A stretch of DNA of 7,576 nt, from NCBI GenBank assembly GCA_964530625.1, contig CAZHAK010000050.1, positions 1 to 7,576 of the forward strand, in the 5' to 3' direction. Both the position numbers and the translations under genes were made by a program. Of this stretch, positions 6,325 through 7,576 are shown piece after piece. The notes below the pieces were generated by a model. That model worked only from the letters and a program-made list of their open reading frames with translations, was not told where the DNA came from and did no database searches. The stretch's first letter is position 1. Every line of letters starts with the position of its first letter. This stretch comes from JABWCQ01 sp964530625 (GTDB taxonomy: Bacteria; Electryoneota; RPQS01).

Positions 6325-6573
6325 TTGAAAGCGTTTTCGATGGATTGTGCAAAATCACCTATTATGTGAGCAAATCACCCTGTTACTTGGTTGTTTTGCT
6401 TGCTATCTGTGCTGGGCAGATAGATTCAAAGCTTCAGATGTTTGCCATACTTCTCGACTTAAGTTCTTTATAAACAATTCTACTTCCCTGCATATTCACT
6501 ACACCTACTATAGTTGGCATATGTGTTGCCATTCCACAACACGAGCTATGAACTGATTGGAATGGAGAAAAGT
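6325..6573. other. Intergenic region between divergent genes with small repeats
   Basis: This AT-rich stretch holds no convincing gene. It contains a near-perfect direct repeat GCAAAATCACC / GCAAATCACC (6349-6359 and 6370-6379), about two helical turns apart. It also has a 7-bp inverted repeat CTATCTG-7-CAGATAG (6403-6423). Both could be operators or a leader hairpin. A possible -10 box for the rightward lipoprotein gene is TACTAT near 6506-6511, but no good -35 box accompanies it. GGAG at 6564-6567 is the ribosome binding site for ATG 6574. Confidence 0.35.
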
Positions 6574-7224
6574 ATGAAAAATCTCTTGTTGAAACTGTCC
6601 CGGCCCCTGAGCCTGATCGCCGCTGTTATCGCTGCTTCGTTAATGACAATCGGCTGCAGCCTGTTTGATCCGCCAACAGCCTCGAACGATGTTGCGGATG
6701 CCACAGTGGACCTGTGGGCACCTGAACCGGGCGATGAAATTGTCCCCGGCCGCCCGATTCCTGTTATCATGGATGAGAACTACTGGGAAACTCCGGGTAC
6801 GGTCAATCCGAGCTTGCGAGGTTTGACGGGAGTGACGCGAGTGATCATCAATGGTGCCTTCGGTGGAACGGTCACATGTGGTCTGCATAACTATGTCGTT
6901 CCGTCGGGTGCAGTCTCCGGTTTGATTACGTTTACGATGAGCCTGGCATCCACTAACGGGATCGCGGTGGATTGCGGTCCGAGTCCGCTCTCTTTTAATA
7001 GCGGCGCACCCGTTCGCATCACCCTATCCTATGCTGGCACGCAGTACGATCCGGATTACTGTGCGCAGCGCGGCATTGAACCGTTGGATGCGTCCGAGCT
7101 GGAGATCTTTCACATGTCGCAGGATGGTGATTTTGAACAGCAAGATGACGACCGCGAATTTAATCCCAGTACCAAAACTATCTCGGTTGAAGTCAGTCAC
7201 TTCAGCCGCTACATTGTTGCCTAA
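6574..7224 (+). CDS. Exported lipoprotein with a ZU5-like beta-sandwich region, function unknown
   Basis: 216 residues from ATG 6574, chosen because GGAG lies six bases before it and the signal starts there (MKNLLLKLSRPLSLIAAVIA). An in-frame TTG at 6514 would add 20 residues with no ribosome binding site. The lipobox is T-I-G-C28, slightly unusual at -3. After a linker, residues ~88-155 read like a ZU5-like domain: INGAFGGTVTCG, YVVPSGAVSGLITFTMSL (the V-P-x-G-A turn), then PVRITLSYAG. The acidic stretch DGDFEQQDDD and the closing segment TKTISVEVSHFSRYIVA resemble the end of similar secreted FCB proteins. Cys residues at 102, 134 and 163 in the mature part could form a disulfide. I see no catalytic motif. 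The gene is transcribed away from the selenoprotein candidate; exported disulfide-containing proteins could be its substrates, but that is speculation. Confidence 0.82.
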   Translation: MKNLLLKLSRPLSLIAAVIAASLMTIGCSLFDPPTASNDVADATVDLWAPEPGDEIVPGRPIPVIMDENYWETPGTVNPSLRGLTGVTRVIINGAFGGTVTCGLHNYVVPSGAVSGLITFTMSLASTNGIAVDCGPSPLSFNSGAPVRITLSYAGTQYDPDYCAQRGIEPLDASELEIFHMSQDGDFEQQDDDREFNPSTKTISVEVSHFSRYIVA

Positions 7225-7235
7225 GACTCCGTGGT

Positions 7236-7280
7236 CTCCTTGGGCGGCGCGGCTACGCGCCCGCCGCCTGAGGAGTTAAT
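7236..7280 (+). terminator. GC-rich hairpin after the ZU5-like lipoprotein gene
   Basis: CTCC...GGCGGCGCG, loop GCTA, CGCGCC-C-GCC...GGAG: six inner pairs, a one-base bulge, three more pairs, then an outer CTCC/GGAG helix. It begins 11 bases after the stop codon and is followed by TTAATTTG, a weak T-tract. It is probably the gene's terminator. Confidence 0.6.
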
Positions 7281-7361
7281 TTGTTCGGTTGGCTTAACAA
7301 GATTTGGAGCACCGACATGATTTGGATCGCACACAAGTATTTACTGTTTTTGACTATTTAA
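7281..7361 (+). CDS. Possible 26-residue hydrophobic microprotein
   Basis: TTG at 7281 lies five bases after AGGAG (7271-7275) and opens a 26-codon frame ending TAA 7359-7361. The product begins MFGWLNKIWSTDM and ends in a hydrophobic tail, KYLLFLTI. It has three Trp residues and could associate with the membrane. An internal ATG at 7317 has its own GGAG (7306-7309) and would give 14 residues. AGGAG is also part of the hairpin right arm, and so short a frame can easily arise by chance. Confidence 0.18.
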   Translation: MFGWLNKIWSTDMIWIAHKYLLFLTI

Positions 7362-7401
7362 CCATCTCCTGATCTTCCGCACGCTGCATGTGCACTCACG
7401 A

Positions 7402-7445
7402 TCTCCCGCGCGACCTTGAGCAAGTCGGGCGGGAGACGACTTTTT
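7402..7445 (+). terminator. Second intrinsic terminator-like hairpin
   Basis: TCTCCCGCGCGAC (7402-7414), loop CTTGAGCAA, GTCGGGCGGGAGA (7424-7436): a 13-bp stem with one G-G mismatch. CGAC and five Ts follow. It is about 180 bases after the last sure gene, so it may serve as backup terminator or end the possible microprotein transcript. Confidence 0.6.
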
Positions 7446-7521
7446 CGAAGTCAGAAGTCAGAAACATGAAGTCAATAAATGTCTTGAGTTACACCGCTCT
7501 ACCCTTGCTTAATTAAACCAA
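7446..7521. other. Intergenic stretch, no gene seen
   Basis: No coding frame or RNA gene is visible. GAAGTCA occurs three times within 7447-7475 (two copies adjacent, a third after seven bases), a short imperfect tandem repeat of unknown meaning. Confidence 0.35.
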
Positions 7522-7576
7522 TGGACTGCACCCCAAATGTTGGAGACGTTATCCACTTAGTTTAGGCTGCGGTTTG
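7522..7576 (+). mobile_element. Probable left end of an IS3-family (IS150-like) insertion sequence, truncated by the window edge
   Basis: TGGACTGCACCCCAAATGTT (7522-7541), continuing GGAGACG, closely resembles the terminal inverted repeat of IS150-type IS3 elements (TGTACTGCACCC...GTTGGAC, from memory). The TG at its left edge suggests the element extends rightward out of the window. No transposase is visible in the 55 bases present, so an isolated remnant cannot be excluded. Confidence 0.45.

Noticed and set aside
6514..6573. Upstream TTG start for the ZU5-like lipoprotein
   Set aside because: It would bury the lipoprotein signal 20 residues in and has no ribosome binding site. ATG 6574 has GGAG at ideal distance.
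1..7576. tRNA, rRNA, CRISPR array or selenocysteine machinery genes
   Set aside because: No cloverleaf, regularly spaced repeats or recognisable selA/selB/selC/selD sequence was seen on either strand by eye; a covariance-model scan was not possible here.

Overview
The window looks like chromosomal DNA from a Gram-negative member of the Fibrobacterota-Chlorobiota-Bacteroidota (FCB) superphylum. The first protein ends in a type IX secretion (Por) sorting domain, and another has the signature segment of the DUF3078 outer-membrane family. Several genes have clear GGAG-type ribosome binding sites, and several promoters have ordinary -35/-10 boxes. This fits an FCB lineage outside the classical Bacteroidia (a Chlorobiota-like or candidate-phylum bacterium) better than Bacteroides itself. 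That placement is inference.

Layout. (1) Positions 1-1639, + strand: 3' part of a secreted parallel beta-helix protein with a C-terminal sorting domain, closed by a strong intrinsic terminator. (2) 1783-2379, + strand: a small lipoprotein whose promoter overlaps that terminator and places the start codon at the predicted transcription start, suggesting a leaderless mRNA. (3) 3862-2500, - strand: a two-gene unit, mscL followed 7 bp later by a DUF3078 beta-barrel gene, with a strong promoter and a shared hairpin terminator facing gene 2. (4) 6269-3985, - strand: two tandem paralogues, each an exported protein with TPR-like helices and a thioredoxin/TlpA-like domain. (5) 6574-7224, + strand: a divergent lipoprotein gene, with hairpins downstream. 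(6) The last 50 bases hold what looks like an IS3-family (IS150-like) terminal repeat entering from the right.

The main result is in region 4. The upstream paralogue looks broken into two ORFs, but they share one frame and are separated by a single TGA. In a gapless alignment with the neighbouring paralogue, that TGA falls on the first residue of the thioredoxin CxxC motif, giving Y-W-[TGA]-G-S-C. A hairpin with a GGUC apical loop begins 11 nt after the TGA, with its loop 16 nt after it, as expected for a bacterial SECIS element. I therefore annotate one 366-residue exported selenoprotein with a UGSC redox motif. The downstream paralogue has Ser at the same position (codon TCA, one base from TGA) and keeps only the second Cys. 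The pair may thus combine a selenocysteine oxidoreductase with a modified, perhaps non-catalytic or single-cysteine, sister protein. No selenocysteine machinery gene (selA, selB, selC, selD) lies in the window, so recoding rests on the motif, the hairpin and the intact reading frame.
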